Part shown: piece by piece, positions 1-10,390 of the stretch
Layout of the letters: each line of letters begins with the position of its first letter
Numbering within the stretch: position 1 is the stretch's first letter
Assembly (NCBI RefSeq): GCF_023898315.1
Contig: NC_064622.1
Span: 165,870,178 to 165,934,177, forward strand
Source of the DNA: Schistocerca nitens
Taxonomy: Eukaryota; Arthropoda; Insecta; Orthoptera; Acrididae
Direction: 5' to 3'
Length of the DNA: 64,000 nucleotides
Made by a program: the position numbers and the translations under genes
The notes under the pieces: generated by a model
What the model saw: the letters and a program-made list of their open reading frames with translations, nothing else
Database searches by the model: none
Told to the model about the DNA's origin: nothing

Positions 1-78
1 CACGTCAGCCTGCGTGAGCTAAAACGCGTGCATTTCGGCCTCCTCTAGTAACACGGTGTTGGCTCTCCTGCCAACCAC
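1..78 (-). mobile_element. Partial LTR, cut by window edge
   Basis: The reverse complement of this stretch matches the start of the solo LTR at 28,795-29,327, sharing 'gagccaacaccgtgttacta' and the following 'ggaggccgaaatgcacgcg'. Only the 5' end of the LTR, read on the minus strand, lies in the window; the rest would lie to the left of base 1. Whether it is a solo LTR or part of a longer element cannot be seen. Confidence 0.7.
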
Positions 79-80
79 AA

Positions 81-247
81 CAGCTTGAGCATTGTCCTGC
101 AAAATCGTGGTCAGGTTCTGCAGAGTCATCACTTCTGTGTCTATGCTGTTCGTTTTTGGAACACAACCTACGACCAGCTTAGAGACAGAAGTGATGACAC
201 TTTCTGCAGGACCTGACCATCATTTCGCAGGACAATGCTCAAGCACT
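81..247. repeat. Short inverted repeat of transposon sequence
   Basis: Bases 81-142 and 183-247 are imperfect reverse complements; both contain versions of 'gacaatgctcaagc' or its complement and 'acagaagtgatgac'. The right arm continues into the Tc1/mariner-like remnant that resumes after the SINE, so the left arm is probably an inverted duplicate of part of the same transposon. The spacer is about 40 bp. Confidence 0.65.
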
Positions 248-880
248 CGTAGTGCAAGCTGTTACTGATTTGGTGGTGGTGGTTAGTGTTTAACGTCCCG
301 TCGACAACGAGGTCATTAGAGACGGAGCGCAAGCTCGGGTTAGGGAAGGATTGGGAAGGAAATCGGCCGTGCCCTTTCAAAGGAACCATCCCGGCATTTG
401 CCTGAAACGATTTAGGGAAATCACGGAAAACCTAAATCAGGATGGCCGGAGACGGGATTGAACCGTCGTCCTCCCGAATGCGAGTCCAGTGTGCTAACCA
501 CTGCGCCACCTCGCTCGGTGTTACTGATTTGTTTCACTGATGGGGCTGCTAAGTGCTATACCACATACTGCACTCCCCTGACTTAAGCCTTCGTAAGTTC
601 AGCTCGATTTATAAACTGAAGGAAACACTTCAAGGCATTCGCTTCAGAACTGCTACAAATTCCTCAGGCAATAGAAAGCGCCGCTCGAACTGTCAGTACA
701 ACTGGCACTGCTAAGAGTATCCTACGACTTCCACATCGCCGGCAACGGGTTATACGCAATGCTGGTGACTACTTTGAAGGTTAGTATAACTATGAGACGC
801 GTATCTATTTTGTACGAGCTGTAAATAAATAGTTGCCACTATTAAAGTTCCAACCCTCGTACATATCTTTCGCCGCAAGC
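183..880 (+). mobile_element. Decayed Tc1/mariner-like transposon 3' part, split by a SINE
   Basis: Bases about 183-259 and 532-880 form one remnant interrupted by the SINE at 273-518. With the SINE removed, one frame reads SQDNAQAL and then, after two stops, HILHSPDLS. This resembles the second catalytic aspartate block and the SPDL block of Tc1/mariner transposases. The remainder is non-coding sequence ending near 'agttccaaccctcgta'. Several stops and no methionine start make it a pseudogene fragment. Family assignment rests on motif resemblance only. Confidence 0.5.
273..518 (-). mobile_element. tRNA-derived SINE (family A), complete with 13-bp TSD
   Basis: Read on the minus strand it starts with a tRNA-like head: A-box-like 'gtggcgcagtggttagca' and B-box-like 'ggttcaatccc'. 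A body follows with 'ccatcctgatttaggttttc' and 'gggatggttcctttgaaagg', ending in 'acgttaaacac'. Perfect 13-bp target-site duplications 'tgttactgatttg' lie at 260-272 and 519-531. Such elements are transcribed by RNA polymerase III and moved by LINE enzymes. It is inserted in the older Tc1/mariner remnant. Confidence 0.85.
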
Positions 881-885
881 CACAG

Positions 886-2199
886 TACGAGGCACATTCA
901 GAAAGTAAGTGTACTATGGCCATAATGGGCTATGTTTTATTAAGTTTTTGAGGGTTGTCAGCAATGAATGGTAGAAGGGGATCCCCTGACCAGAGCGAGC
1001 ACCGCAGGAACACGGTAGTACGTAAACACACGTTCTGTTGTTCAAATGCTTGAAAGATGTCAGTGAGAAATCCCGCCAAGAACAAGCCATTTGCTGAAGG
1101 AAGGAGGAACACTTACCAACTTTTTTCGCGAATCAAAACTGTTTACAGCGAAGGCGCTATCAACAGAACGGGTGTGCTTAAATGGTGTAGGGAGCTTAGT
1201 GGAGGCAGAACAAATTTCATTACGAACAGAGGAGGAGACCTTCTATTTTCACTCATGAATTGGTGCAAAAAATCGAGGAAACTGTTAGTGAAAACCGATG
1301 ATTTATAGTGGATGAAATTTCTGCGATGTTCCCACAACTCTCCAGAACTCTCTCATACGATTCACTCACAGGGACGCTGGGATACTGGAAACTGTGCGTA
1401 AGATGGGTTCCAAAACAGCTGACAGAGTAGCAGAAGAAAAATCGAGTCAGTAGCACCCGCGTGTTTCTTGAGCTAGTTGAACTCAAAAGTGAGGACTTTC
1501 TGAGCTCTGTTGTGACTGGAGATGAAACATGGTGCCTCATTACACACCTGAGACAAAAAGACAGTCGTCGCAGTGGCATCACACCAATTCTCCATCTGCC
1601 AAAAAATTCAGAAGCACAGTTTCGGGCAAAAAGGTCATGGTTTCAGTGGTTTGGGATCTAAAAGATATCATTTTGGTCCAATTTCTGCCTCAGGGGGATA
1701 CCATCAACGCGCAATGATATTGTTAGACCCTAAAATATCCCAAAACTAGCATTCAAAACAAAAGGAGGGGTAGGATGAAGAGAGGAGTGTGTTTGTTGGA
1801 CGACAAAGCCCGTCCTTACACAGCCTTAGCCATCAAAAAGCTCTTGGATCCGTTTGCTTCAGATGTTTTGAACCACTCCCCGTATTCCCCTGACCCGGTG
1901 CCTTCAGATTATCATCTTCACAGTACTCTAAAGGCACACATGAGTGGAATTAAATATGCATTTGATGCGCAAATGCAGATAGAGGTTCTGAAGTGGGGAA
2001 AGGAGCCAGCGGGAAGGTTCTCGAGGAGGACTTAAAGAAGCCTGTGAAACGGCTCACATCATGTACTGAACGGGATGCTGATTATGTGGAAAAATAGTCA
2101 ATAAGTGTACTAACAATATCTTACACTTCTTTTTTTAGGTACACTTCTTATAAAAGAATATAAAAATCTAGTACACTTACTTTCTGAAAATGCCTCGTA
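886..2199 (+). mobile_element. mariner-family DNA transposon, full length but decayed
   Basis: Terminal inverted repeats of about 31 bp begin at TA 886-887 ('tacgaggcacattcagaaag') and end at TA 2198-2199; the ends differ at only a few positions. Transposase remnants on the plus strand include GDETW near 1,525, LLDDKARPYTA near 1,797 and SPDPVPSDYHL near 1,890. The spacing between the second and third aspartates is 34 residues, the mariner DD34D arrangement. Multiple frameshifts and stops make it non-autonomous. A TA lies at both ends, as expected for this superfamily. Confidence 0.85.
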
Positions 2200-2264
2200 T
2201 AATGCCTACCGGAGAGTACATAATGTACGAATATCATTGTACACCACCTTTCCCATTCCCTAGC

Positions 2265-2825
2265 AGACGTGACCTAGAAGATAACGACAGAAGTTCCATC
2301 AGGCTTTTTGCTGGTGATACAGAGAAGTTGCAACGTTAGAAAATTATAGCGCAATGAAGGAAGACCTGCGGTACGAACGATACTCAGTACTTCACCATGT
2401 TCGCCTGAATTTATCGATTGTAACACTATGTGTAAGTGGAAGGGTCGTCGACATAGGTCTATACCTCTGACGTCGGTCTGTTGTAGAATTTTGGACCGTG
2501 TTTCATGTTCGAGCATTGTGACGTTTCTGGAGACCGAAAATTTGCCCTGTAGGAACCAACATAAGTCCTGAAAGCAGCCATCGTGTGGAACCCAGTTCGC
2601 TCTGCTCGTCCACAAGACACAGAGAGCAGCAGATACAGGCGCAGGTACCGTGTTTCTTGTCTTACGAAAGAAGTTCGATACAGTTCCGCACTGCCGCCTG
2701 ATGAATGAAATGCGAGTGTATGAAATATCAGACCAACTGCGCGACTGGATTGAAGAGATTCTAGCAAACAGAACACAGCATGTGGAGGGACTCGAGAATT
2801 GCTGCTTCCTGTGACCTTACACGTC
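2265..2825 (+). mobile_element. LINE reverse-transcriptase fragment
   Basis: One plus-strand frame at about 2,445-2,815 reads HRSIPLTSVCCRILDRV, the finger motif of non-LTR retrotransposon reverse transcriptase (usually YRPISLTSV). It continues to FDTVPHCRLMNEM (the 'FD.VPH' block) and DQLRDWIEEILANRTQ. The stretch before it (2,265-2,440) is more decayed and may be another piece. No complete domain survives and both ends are truncated. Long frames on the opposite strand here are shadows. Confidence 0.65.
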
Positions 2826-3109
2826 ATCTACAGGTTTGTTGGCGTCGATTTGACCGCTACAAACAAAAGCGAGACCCATCGCTGAATACCTGAGAAGGCC
2901 ATCAGTATCTCAGTTGACTCAGATTTACACTAAATAAGCTTACATTGTCTGTGGTATGGACTCAGCAGTAAACACCTCTAGATATGTACACAACTTCCAG
3001 TAATCTATTTCCGATGGCACATAAACAAGACCTACTTCCAAGAGCATAACAATACCAGTGAACGTGTGCTTCGGCTTCTGACAAATCATGCCGTTTGTGT
3101 TTGTTTACA
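2826..3109. other. Unassigned spacer
   Basis: I see no recognisable element, repeat or coding frame in this short AT-moderate stretch between the LINE fragment and the next Tc1 remnant. Confidence 0.4.
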
Positions 3110-3273
3110 CCAGGTTAATTCTTACGATGAACGAAGTATAGTCACTGGATGTCACCACAAAACCCATCAGTGTTATTTCTACCCTTCTAAAGTTGCCCAA
3201 GTCGACTGTTAGTGATGTGATTGTGAAGGGGAAATGCGAAGGAACAAATTCAGTTAAGCCAATGTCAGGCAGA

Positions 3274-3714
3274 GTTGGGTTGTTTGGGGGGAGGAGACCA
3301 TACAGCGAGGTCGTCGGTCTCATCAGATTAAGGAAGGATGGGGAAGGAAGTCGGCCGTGCCCTTTCAAAGGAACCATCCCGGCATTTCCATGGAGCGATT
3401 TAGGGAAATCACGGAAAACCTAGCCGGCCGCTGTGGCCGAGCGGTTCTAGGCGCTTCAGACCAGAACCGCGCTGCTGCTACGGTCGCAGGTTCGAATCCT
3501 GCCTCGGGCATGGGTGTGTGTGGTGTCCTTAGGTTTAAGTAGTTCCTAGTTTAGGGGATTGATGAACTCAGATGTTAAGTCCCATAGTGCTTGGAGCCAT
3601 TTGAACCATTTTTTGAACGGAAAACCTAAATCAGAATGGCCGGACGCGGGATTATACCGTCGACCTACCGAATGCGAGTCCTGTGTGCTAACCACTGCGC
3701 CACCTCGCTCAGTG
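3274..3714 (-). mobile_element. tRNA-derived SINE (family A variant), split by a family B SINE
   Basis: The minus-strand head ('gaggtggcgcagtggttagc') matches the SINE at 273-518. The far end differs, carrying 'ggttgtttggggggaggaga' and 'cagcgaggtcgtcggtctca' instead of the end seen in the first copy, so two subfamilies are present. Near-perfect 13-bp duplications flank it: 'aatgtcaggcaga' at 3,261-3,273 and 'aatgtcagacaga' at 3,715-3,727. It is interrupted at 3,423-3,616 by a younger SINE. Confidence 0.85.
3423..3616 (+). mobile_element. tRNA-derived SINE (family B), nested in SINE A
   Basis: The head has an A-box-like 'tggccgagcggttctagg' and a B-box-like 'ggttcgaatcc'. The body contains 'gtccttaggtttaagtagtt' and ends in 'gagccatttgaaccattttt'. 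A 12-bp duplication 'acggaaaaccta' lies at 3,411-3,422 and 3,617-3,628 within the host SINE. The head resembles a class II (Leu/Ser-like) tRNA, judged only from its sequence style. Confidence 0.9.
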
Positions 3715-4115
3715 AATGTCAGACAGACTTCATGTACTGACAGACAGGTCAAACCGAACATTGCAGAGGATGGTTGCAAAAAATTGCATGAAATGAACGA
3801 AGGGAATCACTCGTGAGTTCCAGAGTACTACCAGTAGTCCAGCTAGCACAGTGACTGTACATAGTGCGTTAAAAAGAATGAGGTACGATGGTCGAACTGC
3901 TCCTCATAAGCCATACATTTCTGTAGTCAGTACTGAGCAATGCTTGAAGTGGTGCAACGAACGACTTCAGTGGACAGTGGATGACTGGAAATGAGTTGTT
4001 TGGAGCGATGAATCACGCTATACCATGTGGCAATTCTATGGAAGAGTTTGTGTTTGGGTCTGACGAATGCCTGGAAATGTTGCCTTTCGTCACGTAGAGC
4101 CATCAGTGATGTACG

Positions 4116-4317
4116 AAAACAATGGTTCAAATGGCTCTGAGCACTATGGGACTTTATATGAGGTCATCAGTCCCCTAGAACTTAGAACTACTTAAACCTA
4201 ACTAACCTAAGGACATCACACACATCCATGCCCGAGGCAGGATTCGAACCTGCGACCTAGCGGTCGCGCGGTTCCAGACTGTAGCACCTAGAACCACTCG
4301 GCCACACAGGCCGGCTG
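4116..4317 (-). mobile_element. tRNA-derived SINE (family B)
   Basis: The minus-strand copy starts at the plus end with 'aatggttcaaatggctctga' and finishes at the tRNA-like head ('gaaccactcggccacacagg'). It interrupts the Tc1 remnant; imperfect duplications 'tgatgtacg' (4,107-4,115) and 'tgaagtacg' (4,318-4,326) flank it. The plus-end flank reads on into a GGG-type Tc1 segment ('acggaggaggtggtatt'). Confidence 0.88.
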
Positions 4318-5072
4318 TGAAGTACGGAGGAGGTGGTATTACAGTATTGGACTGTTATCCGTGGTCAGTGTGTGTTCCTGTGCTTAAGAAAACGCTAAAT
4401 GTGGAAGGATATGTTTTAAAGCATTGTGTACTGTGTACTCTACGTCTCATTCGGACACGATGATTGTCTCAATAAGTGCAGCATTTCTAAGGCAATGGTG
4501 TGTTGGCAATAACATATCTGAAATGGACTAGCCTGCTCAGAGTCCAAACCTGAACCCAGCGAAACACTTCTGGCTTGAGTTGGAACGTCAACTTCGCCTT
4601 AGGCCTCAGCATCCATCAACAGATTCTCTGATTTCGGTTCTTGAGGAAGAATGGGCTACCTTGCCTCAGACATTCAGACACCTCAATGAAAATGCCTCCA
4701 GCAGAATTAAAGCCGCCATAAATGAGAAGGGTGGACACTTTCTATATTAATGTCCACTAAGGTGTGTGCTGACACTTTTGATCAGATTGTGCACGACGTT
4801 GCTCCACTCGGTAAACTCGATCTAGTTGATGCGATATTTAAGACTTTCACAAGCTTCTTTTATCAGTCAATCTTAACGAGGAAAAGTTGTATGAAACATT
4901 TTATTTTTATTTTACTAACAATATTGCTCCCTCTTGAGGTTGAGCTCCAGATTTTTCTAAAAGATTTCCTTCGCCTTTAATAGTCTTTTCTGGCACGCAA
5001 CTATCGTAAATTAAAAAAGGAGTGGCGGACCGTATAACTGCCATTGCGTGTATGACAGTATTGCGATGTGTT

Positions 5073-5273
5073 GCCGGCCGGTGTGGCCGAGGGGTTCCAG
5101 GCGCTACAGTCTGGAACCGCGCGATCGCTACGGTCGCAGGTTCGAATCCTGCCTCGGGCATGGATGTGTGTGCTGTCCTTAGGTTAGTTAGGTTTAAGTA
5201 GTTCTAAGTTCTAGAGGAGTGATGGCCTCAGAAGTTAGGTCCCATAGTGCTCAGAGCCATTTAAACCATTTTT
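5073..5273 (+). mobile_element. tRNA-derived SINE (family B)
   Basis: A complete copy from 'gccggccggtgtggccgagg' to the 'ccatttaaaccattttttt' tail. The 12-bp duplication 'ttgcgatgtgtt' (5,061-5,072) and 'ttgcgatgcgtt' (5,274-5,285), with one mismatch, marks the insertion site. Conserved B box 'ggttcgaatcc'. Confidence 0.9.
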
Positions 5274-5285
5274 TTGCGATGCGTT

Positions 5286-5890
5286 ATTTTGTTACCCAGT
5301 GAGACGTCTAACTGGCTTTTTGCTGTTAAAGGATTGGTGATCGGAGTTTCCGTGTTAGGTCTGTAAATGCTCCATTGCGATACACACTAGGCAGAAAATT
5401 AAATTGGTGGGTAGTGGCTTACGGTGTTCATATTTTTTTCTAAAATGATAAAATTGTCACTGGTTGCTTGTGTGATTTAAAATGGAATGAGATCCACAGC
5501 TACTTCCCCAGAATATTATTATATAACTAACAACAGACAGAGCACGATATTCAAGTTTTAAAGTGTGTAGCTCTTACTCATTTTCTTAAGAATCCTACTT
5601 CGCTAAGCTTACGAACAATACTTGGTTGAAAGAATCATCTTGCTCAGGTTGGAAGCTCCTCTTGACCCTTTTCTGTGTTTGCGATTTAAAATCTGGGTTT
5701 TTTAAAATCCACCTTACGCAAAACGCTATTTATTTATTTCTGTTCACCCAGACAGATTTCGACATTTACGTGTCATCTTTTGTGGGTCAAATTTATTTCT
5801 GTAAAGTATAATACAAATTTTTAATCGATTCCTTACTGTATGCCCAAAAATTACAACATGTGCATTGGTTTGTTTCCATTGCTCACTTAA
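5286..5890. other. Unassigned, AT-rich
   Basis: No convincing coding frame or recognised element. One short segment near 5,755-5,790 ('cagatttcgacatttacgtg...catctttt') resembles the 'cgaaac/catcttc' ends of common insect dispersed repeats, but is too short to assign. Confidence 0.35.
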
Positions 5891-5893
5891 AAA

Positions 5894-7770
5894 TTGCATC
5901 CCTTGAGAAAATGCATTTTTACAGATCGGTTTTTGTGCCCTTTCATCTGCAAAGTATTCGTGAAGAAAATTAAAGAGACCTTTGGAGAAAAGAGAACCAC
6001 TTGTATGAATATCAAGAGTTCAGATGGAAACCCAGTTCTAAGCAAAGAAGGGAAAGCAGAAAGGTGGAAGGAGAATATTGAGGGTCTATACAAGGGCGAT
6101 ATTGTTGAGGACAATAGTATGGAAATGGAAGAGGATGTAGATAAAGATGAAATGGAAGATACGATACTGCATGAAGAGTTTGACAGAGCACTGAATGACC
6201 TAAGCCGAAACAAGGCCCCGGGAGTAGACATTCCATTAGAACTACTGATAGCCTTGGAGAGCCAGCCCTGACAAAACTATACCATCTGGTGAGCAGTATA
6301 TATGAGACAGGCGAATTACCCTCACACTTCAACAAGAATATAAAAATTCCAATTCCAAAGAAAGCAGGTGTTGACAGATGTTAAAATTACCGAACTATCA
6401 GTTTAATAAGCGACGGCTGCAAAATACTAACATGAATTCTTTACAGACGAATGGAAAAACTGGTAGAAGCCGACCTCGAGGTAGATCAGTTTGGATTCCG
6501 TAGAAATGTTGGAACACGCGAGGCAATACTGACCCTACGACTTATCTTAGAAAATAGATTAAGGAAAGGCAAACCTAAGTTACTAGCATTTGTAGACTTA
6601 GAGAAAGCTTTTGACAATGTTGACTGGAATATTCTCTTTCAAATTCTGAAGGTGTCAGGGGGAAAATACAGGGAGCGAAAGGCGATTTACAATTTGCACA
6701 GAAACCAGATGACAGTTATAAGAGCCGAGGGGCATGAAAGGAAAGCAGTGGTTGGGAAGGGTGTGAGACAGGGTTGTAGCCTCTCCCTGATGTTATTCAG
6801 TCTGTATATTGAGCAAGCAGTAGAAATAAAACTTTGAGGTTCACCGATGACATTGTAATTCTGTCAGAGACAGCAAAGGACCTGGAAGAGCAGCTGAACG
6901 GAATGGACAGTGTTTTGAAAGGAGGATATAAGATGGACATCAACAAAAGCAAAACGAGGATAGTGAAATGTAGTCAAATTAAATCGGATGATGCTGAGGG
7001 AATTAGGAATGAGTCGCTTAAAGTTGTAATTGAGTTTTGCTATTTGGGGAGCAAAATAACTGATGATGGTCGAAGTAGAGAGGATATAAAATGTAGACTG
7101 GCAATGGCAAGGAAAACGTTTCTGAAGAAGAGAAATTTGTTAGCATCGAGTATAGATTTAAGTGTCAGAAAGTCGTTTCTGAAAGTGTTTCTGGAGTGTA
7201 GCCATTTATGGAAGTGAAACGTGGACGAGAAACAGTTCAGACAAGAAGAGAATAGAAGCTTTCGAAATGTGGTGCTACAGAAGAATGCTGAAGATTAGAT
7301 GGGTATATCGCATAACTAAGGAGGAGGTCATCAATAAACACTTCCGGGCTAAGTTGCCGTGGTCGATCTGTAAAACTTCTTCTCCCTAACGTTTCGTTCT
7401 CAACTACGGAGAACATCTTCGGAGGTGAAGACGCCGGCCGTGAAAGCCTACATGGAATGATAAGGAGGAGGTATTGAATAGAATTGGGGAGAAGGGAAAT
7501 ATGTGGCACAACTTGACTAGAAGAAGGGACCGATTGGTAGGACATATTCTGAGGCATCAAGGGATCACCAATTTAGTATTGGAGGGCAGCGTGGGGGGTA
7601 AAAATCGTAGAGGGAGACCAAGAGATGAATACACTAAACAGATTCAGAAGGATGTAGGTTGCAGTAGGTACTGGAAGATGAAGAATCTTGCACAGGATAG
7701 AGTAGCATGGAGAGCTGCATTAAACCAGTCTCTGGACTGAAGACCACAACAACAACAACAACAACAACAT
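5894..7770 (+). mobile_element. Non-LTR retrotransposon (LINE), 5'-truncated, with CAA tail
   Basis: The plus strand encodes, through several frame changes, an endonuclease/RT linker (FGEKRTTCMNIKSSDGNP), an RT finger region (ELPSHFNKNIKIPIPKK, about 6,310-6,365), the palm (LAFVDLEKAFDNVDWNIL, about 6,580), VRQGCSLSLMLFSLYIEQA and RFTDDIVILSE, where the usual FADD has become FTDD. About a dozen residues are missing just before it. The C-terminal part ends in ALNQSLD, followed directly by a (CAA)n tail at 7,746-7,768. Stops at about 6,380 and 6,434 and the frameshifts make it inactive. The clade cannot be fixed here. The same family recurs at 48,430-49,720, 50,391-51,125 and 38,970-39,085. Confidence 0.85.
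7329..7461. mobile_element. 133-bp insertion in the LINE, with 11-bp TSD
   Basis: The LINE coding sequence is interrupted between 'aaggaggaggt' at 7,318-7,328 and an identical 'aaggaggaggt' at 7,462-7,472. The insert contains 'ctaacgtttcgttctcaact' followed by 'gaacatcttcggaggtgaag', the style of short insect dispersed repeats. It has no terminal inverted repeats that I can see. Its family is unknown. Confidence 0.7.
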
Positions 7771-7813
7771 TGTGTCATTCTCTGCTGGGGAAGAACCTTT
7801 GTGATGTGATGCG

Positions 7814-7863
<50 letters not shown>

Positions 7864-7868
7864 CGAGA

Positions 7869-7903
<35 letters not shown>
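7746..7903. repeat. Compound microsatellite: (CAA)n, (TG)n, (GA)n
   Basis: (CAA)n at 7,746-7,768 is the LINE tail. It is followed by an uninterrupted (TG)n at about 7,815-7,859, which runs into (GA)n at about 7,865-7,903 with one 'GATA' interruption. The long frame of alternating Cys/Val here is an artefact of the TG repeat. Confidence 0.95.
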
Positions 7904-8342
7904 TTGGTGTTAGGGCTATAAGTACAGATATTGTGCTCACTAGTACCTTAATATGGATCCAGTTCACTGTGTTACTTGTTTTTTTCTGCGTCTAATAGTC
8001 TTCACCCAAACACATCACATAATTTATTATATGATGTTTTATGCACAGTCGTAATTTCACCATGAAGTAGACTGCAACAGTTAGTATAGACTGACAGTTT
8101 TGCATCGACGCGTCCACACTTCAACGCCTGACGTGCTGCCCAAAGGAAAATAAGCATTAATGACTTGCTCTTGCCACATATACCTGGAGGTATTAAACCA
8201 AACTATAAACACACTACTCCTGATAACTATAATTATTAGTCTGGAAATGAAGTAAACACCGATTTAATGTCATTCAATACACTGTCCTCAGCCACCAATA
8301 AAAACATCTGCACTTATAACCCTAAAACCCCGTATATACTCT
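7904..8342. other. Unassigned spacer
   Basis: Non-coding sequence after the microsatellite. I find no coding frame, inverted repeat or recognised element. Confidence 0.4.
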
Positions 8343-8459
8343 GTACAGGGTAAGGCAGCTAAGACAGGCCACCCCAAGTATACCCAGAATGCATTTATGC
8401 GACTTACACCCTCTATATACAAGGTACAGGGCGTGGAAACTAAGACAGGCCACCCCTAA
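8343..8459 (+). repeat. Left part of a dispersed repeat, with an internal direct repeat
   Basis: 'tacagggtaaggcagctaag' (from about 8,346) and 'tacagggcgtggaaactaag' (from about 8,425) are each followed by 'acaggccacccc'. The second block runs up to the TA where the Tc1 element at 8,460 is inserted and continues beyond it at 9,635. A related inverted copy lies at 11,223-11,470 ('ttagctgccttaacctgta'). Confidence 0.55.
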
Positions 8460-9634
8460 TACACTGAAGAATCAAAGGAACTGGTACACCTGCCGAACAC
8501 GCAAAAATGACGCAACACGACATGGCATGGACTCAACTAATGTCTGAAGTAGTGCTGGAGGGAGCTGTCCATAAATCCCCAAGATTTCGAGGGAGTGAAG
8601 ATTTCTTCTGAACAGCATGTTGTAAGGCAACCCAGATATGCTCAATAAAGTTCATGTCTGGGGAGTTTGGTGGCCAGCAGAAGTGTTTAAACTCAGAATA
8701 GTGTTGCTGGAGCCACTCAGTAGCAATTCTGGACGTGCGCGGATCCGCATTTTCCTGCTGGAATTTCCAAAGTCCGTCGGAACGCACAATGGACATGTTG
8801 GATGCAAGTGATCGGATAGGATGCTTACGTACGTGTCAGAGTCGTATCTAGACGTATCAGGGGTCCCATATCACACCAACTGCACGCGCCACACACCATT
8901 ACAGAGCCTCCACCAGCTTGAACAGTCTTCTCCTGACATGGTAGGGTCCATGGACTCATGAAGTTGTCTCCATATCTGTACACGTCCACCCGCTCGATAT
9001 AATTTGAAACGAGACTCGTCCGACCAGGCAACATGTTTCCAGTCATCAACAGTCCAGTGTCGGTGTGACGGGCCCAGACGAGGCGTAAAGCTTTGTGTCG
9101 TGCAGTCATCAATGGTCCCCATGGGTACACGAGTGGGCCTTCGGCTCCGAAAGCCCATATCGACGATGTTTCGTTGAATGGTTCGCACGCTGATACTTTT
9201 TTATGGACCAGCATTGAAATCTGCAGCAATTTGCGGAAGGGTTGTATTCTGTCACGATGAACGATTCTCTTCAGTCGTCGTTGGTCCCGTTCTTGCAAGA
9301 ACTTTTCCGGCCGCTGCGATGTTGGAGATTTTATGTTTCACCGGATTCCTGATATTCAGGCTACACTCGTGAAATGGTCGTACGGGAAAATCCGCACTTC
9401 ATCGCTACCTCGGACATGCTGGGTCCCTTCGTTCGTGCGCCGACTATAATACCACGTTCAAACCCACTTAAATCTTGATAACCTGCCATTGTAGCTGCAG
9501 TAACCGATTTAACAACTGCAGCAGACACTTGTCTTACATAGGCTTTGCCGACCGCTGTGCCAGCTTTGCCTGTTTTACCTATCTCTGTATTTGCATACAC
9601 TTGCATATACCAGTTTCTTTGGCGCTTTAGAGTA
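8460..9634 (-). mobile_element. Tc1-like transposon, full length, inactive
   Basis: The minus strand encodes a transposase in pieces. The N-terminal HTH region starts MAGYQDLSGFERGIIVGAR (about 9,490 downwards); the first catalytic block is WSDESRFKLY (about 9,025). FQQENADPRTSRIA (about 8,750) carries Glu where Tc1 transposases normally have the second catalytic Asp, and PDMNFIEHIW (about 8,650) holds the final Glu. The ends have imperfect terminal inverted repeats ('cactgaagaatcaaaggaac' against the complement of 'gtttctttggcgctttagag'), and TA lies at both termini. Frameshifts separate the pieces. Same family as 20,484-21,673 and 11,012-11,221. Confidence 0.85.
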
Positions 9635-9856
9635 CATCCAAAATGAATAAATATATCTGTGTGCGGGTTTCGGTAAGTTATTGCTGTTAATATTGCAAAT
9701 TTTTCTGACATTCACTTGTATTTTTTATCGTTTACAGTCACCGAATTACGACACGGAATCTTTTTTCTAATGGAACTATGTTTTTTTTTCTGTGGCATTT
9801 GCAAGAACTTCCTAAGAGATCTCAAGTGACATAACATGTGTGTGCCTTGATCAAAT
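9635..9856 (+). repeat. Right part of the dispersed repeat interrupted by Tc1
   Basis: Continues the repeat that ends at 8,459 and aligns in reverse orientation with 11,223-about 11,445. Shared landmarks are 'aaaatgaataaa', 'cgccgaattatgacac' versus 'caccgaattacgacac', 'ctaatggaactatgt' and 'cttgatcaaa'. No coding potential seen. Confidence 0.6.
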
Positions 9857-10172
9857 AGTATCAAGATAACAGCGACACAAACCACTGTCCTACCGTCAGG
9901 AGAAGAGGTTCCACAAATAGGGCCCTGTTATACCAACTGTAAGCAAGCATGTAACACAGGTACGATTCCTTTGTTTATTATCACGGATATCACACCATGC
10001 ACTCAGAGTGTTCACCTTACATTGCTACACGCTAAAAACTAGATCTGGAGAGACAATACTGGACGTCGAATTTCATCTGGAGTTAGCTGCTGTACAGGCC
10101 CGTGTTACACGGCCCTCGAGACTCGTCCGTGTTTCCTAACAGACCTTTTGTTTCAGTTTTCGCCATAGGAAA
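9857..10172. other. Unassigned spacer
   Basis: No recognised motif. It may belong to the transposase fragment beyond the SINE at 10,180, but I could not show this. Confidence 0.35.
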
Positions 10173-10179
10173 AAGTACA

Positions 10180-10383
10180 GAAAAAAATGGTTCAAATGGC
10201 TCTGAGCATTATGGGACTTAACTTCTGAGGTCATCAGTCCCCTAGAACTTAGAACTACTTAAACCTAACTAATCTAAGGACATCACACACATCCATGCCC
10301 GAGGCAGGATTCGAACCTGCGACCGCAGCGGTCGCACGGTTCCAAACTGTAGTGCCTAGAACCGCTCGGCCACTCCGGCCGGC
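10180..10383 (-). mobile_element. tRNA-derived SINE (family B)
   Basis: A complete minus-strand copy, from the tail 'aaaaatggttcaaatggctc' to the head 'accgctcggccactccggcc'. Duplications 'aagtaca' lie at 10,173-10,179 and 10,384-10,390 and could extend a few A residues. The B box is intact on the minus strand. Confidence 0.9.
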
Positions 10384-10390
10384 AAGTACA

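Larger units (their letters stand above)
3110..4790 (+). mobile_element. Tc1-like transposon remnant hosting nested SINEs
   Basis: A plus-strand frame at about 3,160-3,270 reads ISTLLKLPKSTVSDVIVK, a Tc1 helix-turn-helix segment close to the one in the element at 17,967-19,182. After the SINE at 3,274-3,714 the transposase resumes near 3,730 (TDRQVKPNIAEDG). It passes a 'WSDESRY'-like block near 4,000 ('ttggagcgatgaatcacgct') and, after a second SINE, reaches SPNLNPAKHFWLELE near 4,540, where the usual glutamate has become lysine. Stops and frameshifts are numerous. The outer ends are not precisely defined. Confidence 0.7.

Noticed and set aside
3440-3520. Possible functional tRNA genes (good A and B boxes at several sites)
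   Set aside because: Each lies at the head of a SINE with a shared non-tRNA body and target duplications. The heads lack a clean cloverleaf end and terminator.
7707-7913. Frame with long Cys-Val and Arg-Glu runs
   Set aside because: Pure translation of the (TG)n and (GA)n microsatellites.
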